From assembly GCA_030147805.1 (NCBI GenBank), contig JASBUR010000037.1:1-64000 (forward strand): a DNA stretch of 64,000 nt. The letters are read 5' to 3'. Position 1 is the first letter of the stretch; every line of letters begins with the position of its first letter. The stretch is from Sphingomonadaceae bacterium. GTDB lineage: Bacteria; Pseudomonadota; Alphaproteobacteria; Sphingomonadales; Sphingomonadaceae. The notes beneath the pieces are model-generated. The model searched no databases and was not told where the DNA came from. It saw only the letters and a program-made list of their open reading frames with translations. Shown one piece after another: positions 1-8,216 of the stretch. Both the position numbers and the translations under genes were made by a program.

Positions 1-176
1 CGCAGCAACAACCCGTTCCCGCAAATCCATTGAATAGGCACGAGGCATAAGGGCTGGCCTCCCATCCAGCCCCAACCTTGAATCACAATCCAAGCGCTCG
101 GGGAATCCCGCGATTCGAACTAAGCCGACGACGCTCTAGCGGCTCGAGGGGGCAGCGCCCGCGCTGCCCCCTCGCT
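1..176. other. Non-coding left edge
   Basis: No convincing gene is visible before the minus-strand aminotransferase stop at 177-179. The stretch contains a small dyad around 50-72 (arms GGGCTGG and CCAGCCC) and the strong hairpin listed separately at 146-173. A TTCGAATC string on the minus strand near 115 resembles a tRNA T-loop, but it has no paired T-stem around it. Confidence 0.5.
146..173 (-). terminator. GC-rich hairpin after the aminotransferase gene
   Basis: A perfect 13-bp inverted repeat lies at 146-158 and 161-173 with only two bases between the arms, so in practice 12 bp with a 4-nt loop. It sits immediately downstream of the minus-strand stop codon at 177-179. There is no clear T-run, so it is either a weak intrinsic terminator or a 3'-end stabilising hairpin. 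Confidence 0.55.
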
Positions 177-1295
177 TTACGCTCCCGCCACCTGCGGCAG
201 CGCCTCGCAGTATCGCTTCACGTCTTCGATCCGGCCGGTGCTGACGCGCGACCACTGGTTCCACTCGCCATAGGCGCCGCGGATCAGGATGTTGCGCGCC
301 GCCATCGCCCTCTGGACGGCGTTGGCGTCGGCGACCTTGACGAAGACGAAGTTGGTTTCCGACGGCGCGGCGGTCAGCCCGGCTTTCGCCACCGCGTCGA
401 GGATCATGCCGCGCGCCTCGAGGATCCGCGCCTTGGAGAAGGTCGTGAAGGCGGTGTCGTCATAGGAAGCGATGGCGGCGGCGAGGCCGGCGGTGTTGCC
501 GCCGAAGCTCATCAGATAGCTGCCCATCAGCTCGGCGTTCGCCTCCGAGGCGAGCGCATAGCCGATGCGCAGGCCGGCCATGCCGTAGATCTTGGAGAAG
601 GTGCGCGCGACGATGAGGTTGGGATGCGCCTTGAGCGACGCGGTTACCGAGGCATGGTCGGGCCGCGTGGTCAGCTCGCTGTACGCCTCGTCGATCAGGA
701 CCGGGATGTGCGGCGGCACCCTGGCGATGAAGGCGCGCAGCGCGTCGCCGTCGATCAGTATCGCGGTCGGGTTGTTGGGATTGCACAGGTGGATCATCCC
801 GACGTCGGGGCCGATCGCCGCGAGCATGCCGTCGAGGTCGACGCTCATGTCGGGCTTCAAGGGTACGCGCTTGACCGTCGCGCCCTTCCTGGCGGCGTAG
901 AGGACGGTGGTGTCCCAGAACAGCCCGGGGCAGAGGATCGCGCCCTTGTCCTTCCAGGCGAGCGCGATCGCCGAAAGAATTTCGGTCGAACCGCTGCCGA
1001 TCACCACCTGCGCCGGGCTGACGCCGTGGCGCTCGGCGATCATCGCCGCCAGCCGGTCGGCGGCGACGTCGGCATAATAGCTGCCCTTGGGCGCGGCGGC
1101 GGCCATCGCCTCGATCGCCTTCGGGCTGGGGCCGTAGGGGTTCTCGTTGCGCGACAGCTGCGCGACGCCCGGCGCCGGGCCGAACAGCGGCCTCGCTGCC
1201 GGCGTCGGCGCCTGCGCGCCGGCGCGGCCGGCGAACGCCAGCGCGGTGCCCGCCGATGCGGCGCCGATCAGCGCCCTGCGTGAAATATCGTCCAT
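177..1295 (-). CDS. Tat-exported fold-type I PLP aminotransferase (HisC-like)
   Basis: This 372-residue protein matches the histidinol-phosphate aminotransferase-like group of class I/II aminotransferases. Visible landmarks are the N-terminal SRNENPYGPSP substrate region, the CNPNNPT stretch, the DEAYSEL motif that holds the PLP nitrogen, and the Schiff-base lysine in ARTFSKIYGMAGLRIG. The first ~28 residues (MDDISRRALIGAASAG... ending AQA) look like a twin-arginine signal peptide, so the enzyme is probably exported folded with PLP bound. The ATG at 1293-1295 was chosen because it starts this signal. Substrate is unknown; a periplasmic HisC relative is unlikely to serve histidine synthesis. 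The next gene upstream is a TauE-type permease 20 bp away, and the two may form an operon. Confidence 0.88.
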   Translation of the reverse strand: MDDISRRALIGAASAGTALAFAGRAGAQAPTPAARPLFGPAPGVAQLSRNENPYGPSPKAIEAMAAAAPKGSYYADVAADRLAAMIAERHGVSPAQVVIGSGSTEILSAIALAWKDKGAILCPGLFWDTTVLYAARKGATVKRVPLKPDMSVDLDGMLAAIGPDVGMIHLCNPNNPTAILIDGDALRAFIARVPPHIPVLIDEAYSELTTRPDHASVTASLKAHPNLIVARTFSKIYGMAGLRIGYALASEANAELMGSYLMSFGGNTAGLAAAIASYDDTAFTTFSKARILEARGMILDAVAKAGLTAAPSETNFVFVKVADANAVQRAMAARNILIRGAYGEWNQWSRVSTGRIEDVKRYCEALPQVAGA

Positions 1296-1315
1296 CGTCC
1301 TTCCCCTCCCGAAAA

Positions 1316-2152
1316 TCAGCCTGCCAGCCCGTTGTGGATCATGACTGCGCCGACGAGCAGCAGATAGAGCCCGAAACCGCTGCGCAGCTTCGCCGCGTCG
1401 AGCCGGTGCGCGGCGGCGGCACCGAGCGGCGCGGTGAGGATCGAGGTCGAGACGATCGCCAGCGCCGCCGGCACGTCGACATAGCCGACCGCGCCGAGCG
1501 GCAGCCCGGGCTCGTTCAGGCCGATCGCCATGAAGCCGAGCGCGCCGGGCAGCGCGATGATCAGGCCGAGCCCGGAGGCGGTGGCGATCGAGCGGTGGAT
1601 CGACTTGCCGCAGAGCGTCATCACGATGATCGCGATGGTGCCGCCGCCGATGCCGAGCAGCGACGAGAAGGCGCCCAGCGAGCCGGCAATGCCGGCGCGC
1701 GCCATGCCGCCCGGAAGCTCGTCGCGGAGCTGCCGCCCGGCGAGCACCGGGAACAGGAAATGCAAGGCCATCAGCGTGACGCCGGTGCCGAATACCAGCG
1801 CCAGCCAGCGGCCGCTCACCCGGTCGGCCAGCAGCGTTCCCAGCCCGACGCCGAGCACCACCCACGGCGCCCAGCTTCTGAGCAGGTCGAAGTCGACCGC
1901 GCCGCGCCGGGCGTGCGCCTGCACCGACCGGAACGACGTGGCGACGATGGTCGCGAGCGAGGTGCCGACCGCGACATGCGCGAGATGGCCGGGGCTGCCG
2001 CCGAGCAGCGGCATGACGAGGTAGAGCGCCGGGACGACGACGAATCCACCGCCGATGCCGAACAGTCCGCCGGCGAAGCCCGCGAACAGGCCGGCGGCGA
2101 TCATCGAGAGGAGGGCGACAAGCGCCGTGGCGAGGTCGGGCGACGCGATCAC
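1316..2152 (-). CDS. TauE/SafE-family sulfite/anion exporter-like permease
   Basis: This integral membrane protein of about 278 residues has eight or so hydrophobic segments and the family's internal repeat: GGLFGIGGGFVVVPALY near the N-terminus and LGAFSSLLGIGGGTIAIIVM in the middle. TauE/SafE proteins export sulfite, sulfoacetate or related organic anions across the inner membrane; the substrate here cannot be told. A GTG start at 2150-2152 is preferred because it is preceded by a GAGG ribosome-binding site and starts just before the first membrane helix. The frame stays open further upstream to 2239, but that extension has no membrane or domain character. It lies just upstream of the exported aminotransferase gene. 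Confidence 0.82.
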   Translation of the reverse strand: MIASPDLATALVALLSMIAAGLFAGFAGGLFGIGGGFVVVPALYLVMPLLGGSPGHLAHVAVGTSLATIVATSFRSVQAHARRGAVDFDLLRSWAPWVVLGVGLGTLLADRVSGRWLALVFGTGVTLMALHFLFPVLAGRQLRDELPGGMARAGIAGSLGAFSSLLGIGGGTIAIIVMTLCGKSIHRSIATASGLGLIIALPGALGFMAIGLNEPGLPLGAVGYVDVPAALAIVSTSILTAPLGAAAAHRLDAAKLRSGFGLYLLLVGAVMIHNGLAG

Positions 2153-2321
2153 GCGCCCGCCTCGGCACGCGCTGCCGCCATCGTGATGGAAGGTGTCGAG
2201 CGACCCATCGGAGCATCCCCACCGGCACGCCGGCGTCACCGCCGATGCGCAATTCCAGGATCCTCCCCGGCGACTCTGCGTCGCTCGCTGGGGTGAACGT
2301 CGCGCCGCGGGGGACGCGCTG

Positions 2322-3686
2322 TCAAGCGGGGCCGTTGGCGGGCGGCGTCCCGGCGCGCGCCAGCCGTCGCGCCACCGCGCCGATCTCGTCGGAGCGCTTC
2401 ACCGGCAGGATGTCCGCAAGCACTTCGCGATCGGTGGTCTGGCGCTGCTGGCGATCGAAGGTGTCGAGCATGCGCCGCAGCGGCAAGGCGATCTGCGTCT
2501 GGAGCAGGCGGTGCAGCACGAGCAGCAGCAGCGCCGCGCCGACGACGACGATGCCGAACACCTTGAGCGCCAGCCGCATCGCCCGCGCGCGAACCTCCCG
2601 GCCGTGCGTGGTGACGACGAAGCGCCAGTCGGGACCGCGCAGCGGGGCGGCGGCGATATAGCGATCGTCGGCGTCGTTGTAGGCGACCTGCATGCGGCGG
2701 CGCGCGCCCTCGGCGAACTTGGCGATGCGCGCGAGCCGCGCGTCGCCGCTGCGCGCGATGTCGAGATAGGTCTCGGTCTTCTCCGATCCCTGTTCGGTGA
2801 GGAAACGATGCGCGATGAGCTTGCCGTCGCCGGTCAGCATCATGTTCTCGGTGCCCGGGGCGCGCGATTCGATGCTCTGCGCGATGATCTGGTCGAGCAG
2901 CAGGCTGACGCCCCAGGCACCGACATAGCCGCCATCGACCGTCGCCGGGGTCATGCAGCCGGTCGTCCAGGTGCGGAAGCTGCGATCGTAGAGGATGTGC
3001 TGCAGGGAGGTGCAGCGCATCGTCCCGGTCGGGTTCGAGGCGGGAAGCGTGATCTGCACCATCTCCTCGAAGGTGAAGCTGAAGCTCGGCGGCGCCTCGC
3101 GGCGATAGAAGAGCAGCCGGTCGCTGCGCTTGGGCGCGAACATCACGAGGCGGTTCTTCGGCGTGAAGAAATAGAAATTGTCGAAGCGGAAGCCGATGCC
3201 CTCGCCGAAGCGGCTGACGACGCGCAGCGCGGCGAGCAGCTGCGCCTTTTCGGCGCTGTCGAGGCTCCGACCGTCGCCGATGAAGGCGCCGATGCCGTAG
3301 AGCCGGGTGCCGTCGCCGAGCGTGTAGCCGTCGTAGAGCGCATCGATGCTGCGCCGCGTGCCGTCGGCGGCGAGCGGGAACAGCCGGTCGAAATCGGCGT
3401 CGACACGCGCCGGATCGATCGAGGCGAGCGCCTGGCCGAACGCGGTATTGGCGAGCTGCTGCAGCCGGGCGAGATCGTCGAAGCGCTGGCTTTCGCGCAG
3501 CGCCCGTTCGGTCGCATAGGTGCCGAGCGAGCGGGTGGCGGCCGCCTCCTCGTCGGCGAGCGCGGTCAGATAGGTGAGGAGCGTGCCGGCCATCGCGAGC
3601 GCCAAGGCGGTCGCGGCGATGATCACCCAGAGCCGGGTCGTGACCGAGCGGCGGTCGCGCGACGTCCCGTGATTTCGCGATGCCAT
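2322..3686 (-). CDS. Membrane sensor with periplasmic Cache-like domain and HAMP, no output domain
   Basis: The 454-residue product has a membrane helix at about residues 17-40, a large periplasmic region (about 45-345), and a second helix (VFGIVVVGAALLLLVLHRLL). A HAMP-like stretch (ALPLRRMLDTF ... KRSDEIGAVARRL) follows, then the protein stops. The periplasmic part resembles a double Cache sensor, with sequences such as FYFFTPKNRLVMFAPKR and GGYVGAWGVSLLLDQI. Such proteins normally continue into a kinase, GGDEF or chemoreceptor module; this one ends right after HAMP. The neighbouring GGDEF-EAL gene ends 83 bp upstream of this start and reads the same way, so the two may form a split signalling pair. 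That pairing is inference. Confidence 0.8.
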   Translation of the reverse strand: MASRNHGTSRDRRSVTTRLWVIIAATALALAMAGTLLTYLTALADEEAAATRSLGTYATERALRESQRFDDLARLQQLANTAFGQALASIDPARVDADFDRLFPLAADGTRRSIDALYDGYTLGDGTRLYGIGAFIGDGRSLDSAEKAQLLAALRVVSRFGEGIGFRFDNFYFFTPKNRLVMFAPKRSDRLLFYRREAPPSFSFTFEEMVQITLPASNPTGTMRCTSLQHILYDRSFRTWTTGCMTPATVDGGYVGAWGVSLLLDQIIAQSIESRAPGTENMMLTGDGKLIAHRFLTEQGSEKTETYLDIARSGDARLARIAKFAEGARRRMQVAYNDADDRYIAAAPLRGPDWRFVVTTHGREVRARAMRLALKVFGIVVVGAALLLLVLHRLLQTQIALPLRRMLDTFDRQQRQTTDREVLADILPVKRSDEIGAVARRLARAGTPPANGPA

Positions 3687-3768
3687 TCTGCGTCGTCCCC
3701 CTGACGTTCGCGAGACCCTACACCGACCGATGGTGGCGAAGAACCGCCATGTCGCCCGCGCTCAGCCG

Positions 3769-5910
3769 CTAGGCCGCGATCGACCGGTGCTGCGCCGGCC
3801 CGCCGTCTCCGCAGTGCTTCGATCCGATGTCCGCCGCGGTCATCGGCCGCCCGTAATGCCAACCCTGCATATAGGCGCAGCCCGCGGTGGCGAGCATCGT
3901 CGCCTGCTCGGGGCTTTCGACGCCCTCGGCGAGGATCGGCAGATGCAGCGCGCTGCCCAGCGCAATGATCGCCAGCGCGACGTCGGCCGCGTCCGAATCG
4001 AAGGCGATGCGCTCGACGAACGAGCGGTCGAGTTTGACGAGGTCGAGCTCGAAGCGCTGCAGATAGCCGATCGACGCATAGCCGGTGCCGAAATCGTCGA
4101 GCGCCATGCGGATGCCGTGTCGGCGCAACTGTGCGATGACCTCGGCGGCGGCCTCGGGACGGCGCAGCAAATAGGTTTCGGTGATCTCGAACTCGAGCCG
4201 CTCGGGCGGGAAGTCGCATTCGGCGAGCGTCGCCAGCACGCCGTCGACGAGCGTGCGGTCCCAGAACTGCGCCGGCGACAGGTTGACCGCCACCGCGAAC
4301 GGCCAGTCGCGCGCCGCCATGCACGCCTCGCGCAGCACGTAGCGGCCGAGTTCGATGATGAGCCCCGATTCCTCGGCGATCGGGATGAAGACGTCGGGCG
4401 CGATGGCGCCGCGCGTCGGATGGTCCCAGCGCGCCAGCGCCTCGACCGAGGCGATGGTCTCGTCGCGCGAGCGGATGATCGGCTGGAAGACGACGCTCAG
4501 CTCGCCGGCATCGATGGCGCGGCGCAACTCGCATTCGAGGATCATGCGTTCGATGCGGCCTTCGTCCAGGCTCGGATCGAACAGGCACCAGCCGTCGCGG
4601 CCGCGCGCCTTGGCGGTGTACATCGCGATATCGGCGCGGCGCACGACGTCCTCGAAATCGGTGCCGTCGCTCGCGGCGATGCCGACGCTCGTGCCGACGA
4701 CGATCGGTTCGGTGCGCAGATCGTGCGGATCGCGCACCGCCTCGACGATACCGCGCGCCAGCGCGTCGAGCGCCGCTTCGCCCAGCACGCCCTCGATGAC
4801 ATAGGCGAACTCGTCGCCGCCCAGGCGAGCCAGCAGCGCGCCCGGTGGACACAGAGCCTTCAGCCGGGCGGCCGTTCGACAGAGCAGCGCGTCGCCGGTG
4901 GCATGGCCGAAGGCGTCGTTGACGTCCTTGAAGCCGTCGAGGTCCATGTAGACGATCACATAGGGTTCGCCCGACCGCGACTGCTGCAGAAGATGGTCGT
5001 TGAAGGCGCGTCGATTGGGCAGGCCGGTCAGGCTGTCATGGTTGGCGAGATGCATCGCATTCGCCTCGCTCGAACTCAGCTCGCCCGCCGCGCGCCGCGC
5101 GCGGCTCAGCACCATCGCCGCCAGCGCGCAGATGGCGGCGGCGATCAGCGCGACGAGCGGAAGCAGCCGCACACGCAGCGCGCTGCCGGGCCGTTCGGGC
5201 TCCCAGGTCAGCAGGCCGGCCGGCTTGCCGTCGGCATCGGTCAGCGGCAGCTGCCCGGCGCCGGGCGGGCTCCCGGCCGCTGCCAGCCGGATCGGCGTGC
5301 CGAGCGTCGTCTTGCGGATATTGGCAAGCACCGACGGATCGATCAGCTTGGCCACGACGAGATAGCGCTTGAGGTCGCCCGGCAATTGCACGTCGGCCGA
5401 ACTCGGCCGGATGCGGGCGATGCCGAAGAAGGCCGGCCCGCGGCCGGTGAGCGTGATGCCGGCGATCTCGCCCGCGGCGCGCGTCCCCTCGGCGCGCACC
5501 AGCTGCCGCGCCGCGCTGACGTAGCCGCCGCCCAGCGCCAGCGCCGGATCGATCGGCGCATGCTTGCCGTCGACCACCGCATAGAGCGCCTCGTCGGCGG
5601 GAGTCACCATCAGCACATATTCGAAGCGGTTCAGATTATAGGCGTAGATCCCGACGTTGTCGTCCGCCCAGGTCGTGTCGAGATCGAGCGCCATGCGCCG
5701 CACCGCCTCGTCCCAGAAGCTGTATTCGCGCACGAAGGTCCGCATGCGTCCGACATGGTCGTTGACCGCCGAGGCGGTCAGCTGCACCTCCCGCTCCTGC
5801 TCGAGTCCATCCTGGAGTCGGGTGAGCCAGATCAGGCCCAGTCCCAGCGTCACGAGCGACGCCGCTACGATCAGCGCCATGGGCGCGAGGAATCGCCGTC
5901 CGAAGTTCAT
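3769..5910 (-). CDS. Membrane-bound GGDEF-EAL c-di-GMP enzyme with CHASE4-like sensor
   Basis: The 713-residue protein has an N-terminal membrane helix (residues 10-30), a periplasmic domain with the FVREYSFWDEAV signature of CHASE4 sensors, a second helix near 252-272, then GGDEF and EAL domains. The GGDEF core reads RLGGDEF with a preceding HDSLTGLPNRRAFNDHL. The EAL core reads ASVEALARWDHP, with DDFGTGYASIGYL and LAEGVESPEQ also present. Both active-site signatures are therefore intact and the protein may both make and degrade cyclic di-GMP. It is one of three such enzymes in the window. The output-less sensor gene just downstream may share its transcript. Confidence 0.93.
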   Translation of the reverse strand: MNFGRRFLAPMALIVAASLVTLGLGLIWLTRLQDGLEQEREVQLTASAVNDHVGRMRTFVREYSFWDEAVRRMALDLDTTWADDNVGIYAYNLNRFEYVLMVTPADEALYAVVDGKHAPIDPALALGGGYVSAARQLVRAEGTRAAGEIAGITLTGRGPAFFGIARIRPSSADVQLPGDLKRYLVVAKLIDPSVLANIRKTTLGTPIRLAAAGSPPGAGQLPLTDADGKPAGLLTWEPERPGSALRVRLLPLVALIAAAICALAAMVLSRARRAAGELSSSEANAMHLANHDSLTGLPNRRAFNDHLLQQSRSGEPYVIVYMDLDGFKDVNDAFGHATGDALLCRTAARLKALCPPGALLARLGGDEFAYVIEGVLGEAALDALARGIVEAVRDPHDLRTEPIVVGTSVGIAASDGTDFEDVVRRADIAMYTAKARGRDGWCLFDPSLDEGRIERMILECELRRAIDAGELSVVFQPIIRSRDETIASVEALARWDHPTRGAIAPDVFIPIAEESGLIIELGRYVLREACMAARDWPFAVAVNLSPAQFWDRTLVDGVLATLAECDFPPERLEFEITETYLLRRPEAAAEVIAQLRRHGIRMALDDFGTGYASIGYLQRFELDLVKLDRSFVERIAFDSDAADVALAIIALGSALHLPILAEGVESPEQATMLATAGCAYMQGWHYGRPMTAADIGSKHCGDGGPAQHRSIAA

Positions 5911-5990
5911 GTCGCGCCCCCCGCTCGATATTGGCCGCAGTACCGGCAGGGGTTAGGAACGGCAGACCGGCCGCGACCTTTAGGCGGCGG

Positions 5991-6995
5991 CTAGAACAGC
6001 CGCGTCAGCAGGTAGAAGAGCGAGCCGACGGCCGCCGACGCCGGAATGGTGATCAGCCAGGCGACGACGATGCGTCCGGCGACGCGCCAGCGCACCGCCG
6101 AGGCGCGCCGCGCGGCGCCGACGCCGACGACGCAGCCGGTGATGGTGTGCGTCGTCGATACCGGAATGCCGTAGGCGGTCGCGGCGAACAGCATCACCGA
6201 CCCGCCCGCCGAAGCGCTGAAGCCCTGATGGTGCGACAGCTTGGTGATGCCGGTGCCCATCGTCTGGATGATCTTCCAGCCGCCCGACAGCGTGCCGAGC
6301 GCGATCGCGACGTAGCAGCTCAATACCACCCAGCCGGGGATGTGGAATTCGCCGCCGAGCAGCCCCTGCGAATAGAGCAGCACGGTGATGATTCCCATCG
6401 TCTTCTGCGCGTCGTTGGCGCCGTGGCCGAGCGAGTAGGCCGCCGAGGAGATCAGGTGCAGCTTCTTGAACGTCCCCTCGGCGAAGCGCGCGGTGGCGCG
6501 CATGAACAGCCAGGAGGTGAACAGCATCAGGAGCATCGCGAGCAGCAGCCCGAGCGTCGGCGACAGGATGATTGCCGATGCGGTCTTGATGACGCCGCTC
6601 CAGACGACGCCGTCGAACCCCGCCTTGGTGACGCCCGCGCCGATCAGCCCGCCGATCAGCGCATGGCTCGACGAGGAGGGAATGCCGCGCCACCAGGTGA
6701 CGAGGTTCCAGAACATCGCGCCGACCAACGCGCCGAAGATCACCGCCGGGTCGACGATGTCCTTGTCGATGATGCCGTTGCCGATCGTCTCGGCGACCTT
6801 CAGCCCGAACACCCAGTAAGCGGCGAAGTTGAAGAAGGCGGCGAACGCTACCGCCTGCACCGGCGACAGCAGCCGTGTCGAGACGACGGTCGCGATCGAG
6901 TTGGCGGCGTCGTGCAGACCGTTGAGAAAATCGAACGCCAGCGCGAGCGCGACGAGCGCCACGATCCACGGCAAGGCGATCACCGCGGTCGTCAC
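5991..6995 (-). CDS. pit: Low-affinity inorganic phosphate transporter, Pit family
   Basis: The 334-residue membrane protein carries the duplicated PiT signature: FDFLNGLHDAANSIATVVST near the N-terminus and GHGANDAQKTMGII in the second half. It imports phosphate, usually as a metal-phosphate complex, driven by protons. The GTG start at 6993-6995 overlaps the TGA of the upstream DUF47 gene in a GTGA tetranucleotide, so translation is likely coupled. The DUF47-pit order is the classical arrangement in which the DUF47 protein modulates the permease. The length is typical of short bacterial Pit proteins. Confidence 0.95.
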   Translation of the reverse strand: MTTAVIALPWIVALVALALAFDFLNGLHDAANSIATVVSTRLLSPVQAVAFAAFFNFAAYWVFGLKVAETIGNGIIDKDIVDPAVIFGALVGAMFWNLVTWWRGIPSSSSHALIGGLIGAGVTKAGFDGVVWSGVIKTASAIILSPTLGLLLAMLLMLFTSWLFMRATARFAEGTFKKLHLISSAAYSLGHGANDAQKTMGIITVLLYSQGLLGGEFHIPGWVVLSCYVAIALGTLSGGWKIIQTMGTGITKLSHHQGFSASAGGSVMLFAATAYGIPVSTTHTITGCVVGVGAARRASAVRWRVAGRIVVAWLITIPASAAVGSLFYLLTRLF

Positions 6996-7636
6996 GCGTG
7001 GTCGATGACGAGGCCGTCGATCTCGTTCGCCACGTCTTCGAACCGGTCGACGACGCGCTCCAGATGGCTGAACAGCTCGCGCGAGACGATGAAGCGCATC
7101 ATGTCGGTCTTGCCGTGCGCCTTGAACAGCGCCTTCAGACCGGCGGCGTGGATCTCGTCGGCCTGGCCTTCCATGCGCACCAGCCGCTCGGTGAGCTCGT
7201 GCAGCCGGCCGGCGTTGGCGCCGATGTTGCGCAGCAGCGGCAACGCCTCGGCGGTGACGCGCGCCGCGTCGACGATGATTGCGGCCATGTCGCGCATGCC
7301 GGGCTCGAATTCGGTGACGTCGTAGAGGTCGATCGCGCCGGCGGTCTGCTGCATCTGGTCGATCGCATCGTCCATCGCGCTGATCAGGCTGATGATCGCG
7401 CTGCGGTCGAACGGGGTGAGGAAAGTACGGCGGACGGTCTGCAGCACCTCGCGGATGATGTCGTCGGCCTCATGCTCGCGCTCGACGATCTCGCGGATAT
7501 GATCGGCCATGCCGGGACCGCCCTGAAGCAGGCGGACCAGCGCGGCGCTGCCGGCGGTGAGCGTCTCGGCATGCGCTTCGAACAGGCCGAAGAAATTGCC
7601 TTGCCGGGGCATCAGCGCCTGAAACCAGTTGAACAT
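6992..7636 (-). CDS. DUF47 (PhoU-like) phosphate transport regulator
   Basis: This 214-residue, all-helical protein starts MFNWFQALMPRQGNFF, the usual start of DUF47 family members. It continues with EREHEADDIIREVLQ and FDRSAIISLISAMDDAIDQ, the PhoU-like metal-binding pattern. The ATG at 7634-7636 is preceded by a perfect AAGGAGG eight bases upstream, which fixes it as a genuine start. The frame upstream of this ATG is open without any stop into a NUDIX domain, so a longer fused product is also possible (see separate entry). Its stop overlaps the GTG of the pit gene, pointing to a two-protein phosphate uptake module. Confidence 0.92.
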   Translation of the reverse strand: MFNWFQALMPRQGNFFGLFEAHAETLTAGSAALVRLLQGGPGMADHIREIVEREHEADDIIREVLQTVRRTFLTPFDRSAIISLISAMDDAIDQMQQTAGAIDLYDVTEFEPGMRDMAAIIVDAARVTAEALPLLRNIGANAGRLHELTERLVRMEGQADEIHAAGLKALFKAHGKTDMMRFIVSRELFSHLERVVDRFEDVANEIDGLVIDHA

Positions 7637-8053
7637 GCGGAAGCCCTCCTTGAGCGTCGCAGCGCCGGTCGGCCGGAGCCAGCGCCGGATGTCGCTGTCG
7701 ATCGCGCCCGGGCGGAAGTTGCGGATCAGCGCCTTGAGGTCGGGTTCGTTGACCGCCTCGGCGGCGGCGGCGAGCGGAAACCAGCGTCGTTCGCGCTGGT
7801 GGCTTTCCTTCCATTCGTCGAGCTCGGCGGTGACGCAGATCGGGAACACCTCGACATCGACCATCAGCGAGGCGCCGGTCCACCGGGTCTTGCGATAACG
7901 GTAGCGGCCGATCGGCGCCGGGCAGGTGGCGCCGCGAATGCCGGCCTCCTCCTCGGCCTCCTGCGCCGCCGCGGCGTGCGCGCTCATCCCGGCGTCGATA
8001 TTGCCCTTGGGAAGCACCCAGCGCCGCGTGCCGCGCGAGGTGACGAGCAACAC
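6992..8053 (-). CDS. NUDIX hydrolase domain in frame with DUF47 (possible fusion)
   Basis: Upstream of the DUF47 ATG the same frame encodes a NUDIX domain: RWVLPKGNIDAG followed by QEAEEEAGI, then RERRWFPLAAAAEAVNEPDL and LKALIRNF. In the box (G-x5-E-x7-REUxEExGU) the first Glu is Met and the Arg is Gln; the metal-binding EE pair is kept. No stop codon separates it from DUF47. The end given is therefore the DUF47 stop. The first usable start I find is GTG at 8051-8053. However, in-frame residues further upstream (IRQVAALPYRIT, about 8086-8121) look like the NUDIX first strand, and no ATG, GTG or TTG precedes them before an in-frame stop near 8175. The true start is unresolved: a rare start codon, or a sequence or ancestral frame error. 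Confidence 0.6.
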   Translation of the reverse strand: MLLVTSRGTRRWVLPKGNIDAGMSAHAAAAQEAEEEAGIRGATCPAPIGRYRYRKTRWTGASLMVDVEVFPICVTAELDEWKESHQRERRWFPLAAAAEAVNEPDLKALIRNFRPGAIDSDIRRWLRPTGAATLKEGFRMFNWFQALMPRQGNFFGLFEAHAETLTAGSAALVRLLQGGPGMADHIREIVEREHEADDIIREVLQTVRRTFLTPFDRSAIISLISAMDDAIDQMQQTAGAIDLYDVTEFEPGMRDMAAIIVDAARVTAEALPLLRNIGANAGRLHELTERLVRMEGQADEIHAAGLKALFKAHGKTDMMRFIVSRELFSHLERVVDRFEDVANEIDGLVIDHA

Positions 8054-8216
8054 CGAGGCGGGCCCGTCGGGCGAGCCGCCGGTGATGCGATAGGGAAGGG
8101 CGGCGACCTGGCGGATGGCGACTGTCCAAATATTACAGAATTGTGACGGAGGTAACGGTGCGGTGCGGTGGCGTCAATTTGATAGGGCGTCGGCGGGCCC
8201 GGCGTTGCCGGCGCTC

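Noticed and set aside
95-130. tRNA-like T-loop string (TTCGAATC on the minus strand)
   Set aside because: The bases around it do not form a T-stem and no acceptor or anticodon arm can be drawn.
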